DNA of 37,043 bases from Tubiluchus corallicola (Eukaryota; Priapulida; Priapulimorpha; Priapulimorphida; Tubiluchidae). This document shows positions 37,030 to 37,043 of the stretch, piece by piece; positions within the stretch are counted from its first letter, which is position 1, and the number at the start of each line of letters is the position of its first letter. The stretch covers positions 1 through 37,043 of the forward strand of contig JAQGDQ010001510.1 of assembly GCA_030141605.1 (NCBI GenBank), given 5' to 3'. The position numbers and the translations under genes were made by a program. The notes beneath the pieces are model-generated. The model searched no databases and had not been told where the DNA came from. It was given only the letters and a program-made list of their open reading frames with translations.

Positions 37030-37043
37030 AAGTGATAACGGTA

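Overview
This is nuclear DNA from an animal, most likely an invertebrate. The genes are split by introns with GT-AG (once GC-AG) borders, the sequence is AT-rich, and the spaces are filled with DNA-transposon remnants, non-LTR retrotransposon scraps, a solo LTR and at least thirteen tandem arrays. I cannot name the phylum. No bacterial, phage or CRISPR features are present.

Three host genes can be reconstructed exon by exon. (1) An M-Ras small GTPase on the minus strand, four coding exons between 7491 and 3591; the C-terminal CAAX exon was not found. (2) A complete ten-exon proteasome activator PSME3 (PA28gamma/REGgamma) on the plus strand, 14669-23100, 241 residues. (3) A class II DYRK kinase on the minus strand, eight exons from 33470 down to a stop at 25814, running from the end of the N-lobe through the catalytic loop, DFG and activation loop to the C-terminus; its 5' exons lie beyond the window or were not recognised. 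M-Ras and PSME3 are divergent; PSME3 and DYRK converge tail to tail. The three act in different pathways, so this is chance neighbourhood, not an operon. A possible orphan exon lies at 35705-35876 on the plus strand.

Layout: 1-2220 is an inverted, roughly 98-99% identical copy of 5600-7983, carrying a stranded second copy of M-Ras exon 1. M-Ras introns hold a Tigger/pogo-like element (in both arms), a hAT-like MITE and another TIR element. 7984-14668 is intergenic, with two decayed LINE reverse-transcriptase pieces and a 73-bp minisatellite. PSME3 introns hold a piggyBac-like MITE and three minisatellites. A 33-bp/131-bp higher-order array follows PSME3. DYRK introns hold two related TIR elements, a 34-bp hairpin array and a 66-bp array. 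33480-37043 holds a LINE 3' fragment, a solo LTR with heat-shock elements, and three more arrays.

The most striking feature is that several arrays are built from coding sequence, usually from an exon-intron border. The 66-bp array is 22 extra copies of the end of a DYRK kinase exon plus its 5' splice site. The M-Ras exon 2 acceptor is present three times. The acceptor and start of the putative exon at 35705 are repeated upstream. The 73-bp array at 12.1-13.4 kb continues in frame from a LINE reverse transcriptase. Other arrays carry a 3'-splice-site-like motif in each unit. A second notable feature is the solo LTR at 34849-35214, whose promoter has three heat-shock-element clusters directly upstream of a TATA box.
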